From Polaromonas sp. (lineage in GTDB: Bacteria; Pseudomonadota; Gammaproteobacteria; Burkholderiales; Burkholderiaceae_C): DNA of 44,029 nucleotides. The translations under genes and the position numbers were made by a program. Each line of letters starts with the position of its first letter. Position 1 is the first letter of the stretch. The notes beneath the pieces are model-generated. The model did not search any database. It was not told where the DNA came from and was given only the letters and a program-made list of their open reading frames with translations. Below, piece after piece: positions 41,599-44,029 of this stretch. The stretch lies in NCBI GenBank assembly GCA_021737975.1, contig JAIPCZ010000021.1, positions 1 to 44,029 of the forward strand, in the 5' to 3' direction.

Positions 41599-44029
41599 TC
41601 AAGTCGAAAGCGGCTTGAGCAGTTCCACCAGATCGCTTTCCGAAAACAGCGGCTGTTTGCGCCCGACCGAGCCGCTGTACATGCTTTCGGCCAACGCCGC
41701 CTTGCGGTCCTGGAGCGCCAGGATGCGTTCTTCGATGGTGCCTTGCGCCACCAGCTTGACCACCCACACGCTGTTGCTCTGGCCGATGCGGTGGGCGCGG
41801 CCGGTGGCTTGGGCCTCAACGGCCGGGTTCCACCAGGGGTCGTAGTGGATCACGGTGTCGGCTTGCGGCAGGTTCAGGCCGGTGCCGCCGGCTTTCAGGC
41901 TGATCAGGAACAGCGGCACCTGGCCGCTGGTGAACCGGTCGATGATCGCATCGCGCTGCTGGCTCTGCCCAGTGAGCTTGACCCACGGGATGTTGCGCTG
42001 CTTGAGTTCGGCCTCGATCAGCGTCAGCATGCTGGTGAACTGCGAAAACAGCAGGATGCGCCGCCCCTCGGCCAGCATCTCGGGCAGCATGGCCATCAAC
42101 TGTTCCAGCTTGGCCGAGGCCTTGACTTTTTTGGCGGCATCGAGCTTGAGCAAATGCGGGTCGCAGCAGACCTGGCGCAGCTTGAGCAGCGCATCCAGTA
42201 TGGTGATTTGCGACTTGGCCAGGCCCTTGGCATCGAGCGCCTCGCGCACCGTTTTTTCCATGCCGAGGCGAATGGTCTCGTACAGGTCGGCCTGTTTGCC
42301 CGACAGCTCGACACGCATCACGGTTTCAATTTTTGGCGGCAGCTCATGGGCCACCAGCGCCTTGGTGCGGCGCAGCATGAAGGGTGTCACGCGCGCGCGC
42401 AGCTGGTGCAGCGCCTCGGGGTCACCCTGTTTTTCGATGGGGGTGCGAAACAGTTCGGCAAAACGTTTCTGGCTGCCCAGGAAACCCGGCATCAGAAAGT
42501 GGAACAGGCTCCAGATCTCGCCCAGATGGTTTTCCATCGGTGTGCCCGACAGGCACAGGCGGTGCCTGCTTTTGAGCTCGCTGGCCACCTGGGCCGCGTG
42601 GGTGCTGGCGTTCTTGATGTTTTGCGCCTCATCGAGCACCACCAGATGCCACTGCGCCTCCAGCCAGCGCGCGCGGTCGCGGTGCAGCAGCGAGTAGGGC
42701 GCAATCACAATGTCGTGATCCATCATGTTGCCAGCCACCTCGTGGCGGTCCTTGCCGTGGATCACCAGGCTGCGCAGACCGGGGCAAAAGCGCTCGGCCT
42801 CGCGCTGCCAGTTGCCCATCAGGCTCACCGGGGCAATGATCAACGCCGGGTGGGTCAGGCGGCCGGCGTCTTTCTCGATCTGGATGTGCACCAGTGTTTG
42901 CAACGTTTTGCCCAGGCCCATATCGTCGGCCAGAATGCCGGCCAGGCCGTGTTCGCGAAGGAACTGCAGCCAGTTCACACCCTGCTGCTGGTAGGGACGC
43001 AGGGACGCGTTGACACTTTTGGGCGCCAACACCTCGGGCAACCCGGTGCGTCCTTGCAGACCCTCCACGAGCTCGCGCAGGTGTTCCGCGCCCTGCCAGA
43101 CCGCGCCCTCGCCGACTGAGGCGGCGGTGCGCATGGCGTCCAGGCGCGACAACTTGAGGCTCTCGCCATCAAAGTCACGCGCGCTGTCCCCGACCAGCTC
43201 CAGCAGCGCCCCCAGCCACGGTTTGAGGTTGTCGGTGGGCAGGCGGATGAAGCCACCCGTGGGCGCGGGCAGGAAAATGAAGGGCGCAAGCTCGGGCAGG
43301 CCGGTGACGGCATCACGCGGACTGCTGGAGGCCATCTTGATGAGTTCGGGCAAGAGCGGCAGGATGTTGTGCCGCCTGCCGTTGATCTCCATGCCCAGGG
43401 ACAAGTCAAACCAGGGCGAGGTGGCGTCGTCATCAGCTTGGGCCTGCAGGCGCACGTCGAGGGTTTCGCCGCGCTGTATCCAGTCGGTCAGCGCATCATC
43501 GAGTGTCAGGTCGAAGCCCGCCTGACGCAGTGGCGCGTAGTGCTTGTCGGCCCATTGCAGCCAGGCTTGCTGGGGTGCGCGGCCGGGGATGCCAAACACA
43601 CCCTGGCCGGTGGCCGTGAGGCCCAGCTGCATCAGACTGGTGATCGCCTCAAGCTCGGCTTGCGGGTCGCGGTGCAGCAGAAACCGGCCCTGCGCGTCGT
43701 CGATCAACACCGTGCTGCCCTGGCCCACCCACCAGCCGCGATGGCCGGCATAGTCAAAGCGCAAGGTGGCTTGCATGAGGCCCAGGACAGGCACCTCAGC
43801 GGCCGTCACGGGGGTCAGATGCAGGCAGGCTTTGGGCGCGATGCCTGTCAGGGCGTTCAGTGGCTCCAGCACCGGCGGCAAAGGCACTGGCCCCAGTTGC
43901 TCGGCCAGCGCCAGCTGGTGCGTTTTGAGTGCCGAGGCCTTGAGTGGCGGGCTTCTCAGGAGCACTGCCGCCCGGCCCAGGCTCATGCCCTTGACCCGGG
44001 CCGGACCGCAGATGCCGCGCTGGCTGTCC
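41599..44029 (-). CDS. SNF2-family helicase (5' end outside the window)
   Basis: At least 809 residues; the frame is open to the window edge and reads SQRGICGPARVKGMSLG before the first internal Met at 43986, so the true start lies beyond 44029. The helicase core is complete. The ATP-binding motif DDMGLGKTLQTLVHIQ and APVSLMGNWQREAERFCPG come first, then DEAQ in VVLDEAQNIKN, LSGTPMENHLGEIWSLF, FSQFTSML, LFLISLKAGGTGLNL and RAHRIGQ. This arrangement is that of bacterial SNF2/HepA-like proteins, many of which begin with a SWIM zinc finger, probably in the missing part. Probable DNA translocase or chromatin/transcription remodeller; its target is unknown. It is not obviously linked to a restriction or defence system here. 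Confidence 0.92.
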   Translation of the reverse strand, partial: DSQRGICGPARVKGMSLGRAAVLLRSPPLKASALKTHQLALAEQLGPVPLPPVLEPLNALTGIAPKACLHLTPVTAAEVPVLGLMQATLRFDYAGHRGWWVGQGSTVLIDDAQGRFLLHRDPQAELEAITSLMQLGLTATGQGVFGIPGRAPQQAWLQWADKHYAPLRQAGFDLTLDDALTDWIQRGETLDVRLQAQADDDATSPWFDLSLGMEINGRRHNILPLLPELIKMASSSPRDAVTGLPELAPFIFLPAPTGGFIRLPTDNLKPWLGALLELVGDSARDFDGESLKLSRLDAMRTAASVGEGAVWQGAEHLRELVEGLQGRTGLPEVLAPKSVNASLRPYQQQGVNWLQFLREHGLAGILADDMGLGKTLQTLVHIQIEKDAGRLTHPALIIAPVSLMGNWQREAERFCPGLRSLVIHGKDRHEVAGNMMDHDIVIAPYSLLHRDRARWLEAQWHLVVLDEAQNIKNASTHAAQVASELKSRHRLCLSGTPMENHLGEIWSLFHFLMPGFLGSQKRFAELFRTPIEKQGDPEALHQLRARVTPFMLRRTKALVAHELPPKIETVMRVELSGKQADLYETIRLGMEKTVREALDAKGLAKSQITILDALLKLRQVCCDPHLLKLDAAKKVKASAKLEQLMAMLPEMLAEGRRILLFSQFTSMLTLIEAELKQRNIPWVKLTGQSQQRDAIIDRFTSGQVPLFLISLKAGGTGLNLPQADTVIHYDPWWNPAVEAQATGRAHRIGQSNSVWVVKLVAQGTIEERILALQDRKAALAESMYSGSVGRKQPLFSESDLVELLKPLST

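Noticed and set aside
41542..43119. 525-codon plus-strand open frame opposite the SNF2 helicase
   Set aside because: Antisense shadow; all SNF2 helicase motifs are on the minus strand.

Overview
The window is GC-rich chromosomal DNA with short intergenic gaps and many ATGA/TGATG start-stop overlaps. The gene set (fused CysNC, proteobacterial GshA, DbpA, AMP nucleosidase, DUF4214 surface protein, NodIJ-type exporter) points to a betaproteobacterium, probably Burkholderiales near Comamonadaceae. This is inferred from protein character; there is no rRNA or tRNA in the window.

Positions 1-25315 read as one cell-surface locus. A minus-strand operon (about 10438 down to 1) encodes a TPR/beta-barrel outer-membrane protein, a Wzm/Wzt polysaccharide exporter with a carbohydrate-binding Wzt tail, a 1500-residue FkbM methyltransferase fused to three glycosyltransferase units, a Crp-type regulator, a small membrane protein and two more glycosyltransferases. 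Divergent to it are a FecR-domain surface protein with a G9 tract in its signal peptide and a 1479-residue, cysteine-free, RTX-ended S-layer-like repeat protein. The S-layer-like gene is preceded by a perfect CRP palindrome placed exactly as in a class II activated promoter. After a strong terminator comes a tightly coupled plus-strand operon: TPR-sulfotransferase, an unknown protein, a secreted matrixin-type protease, cysD, cysNC and cysQ. It supplies PAPS, uses it and removes PAP. Two GDP-mannose dehydratase-type genes follow. The parsimonious reading is a CRP-controlled, possibly sulfated and glycosylated surface layer.

Positions 25272-27179 hold an unusual array. Toxin-antitoxin modules (a truncated HigB/HigA pair, then DinJ/YafQ, then a Phd-like remnant) are separated by three copies of the 3' end of dbpA, including the junction with the upstream dehydratase gene. 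Then come dbpA and gshA (minus) and amn (plus).

Positions 31685-41301 are mixed. An AAA/DUF4143 ATPase sits behind AT-rich palindromes, followed by an orphan Hen1-type RNA methyltransferase. A three-gene MacAB-like exporter operon (minus) follows, then the remnant of a second DUF4143 ATPase behind a nested inverted repeat. Next are a NodIJ-like exporter with a conserved unknown protein, a Phd-antitoxin/nucleotidyltransferase pair with repeated operator sites, and a response regulator whose output region is three 49-residue membrane repeats under a near-consensus sigma-54 promoter. The window ends inside a SNF2-family helicase gene (minus). Positions 41365-41598 hold no gene or clear signal that I can see.
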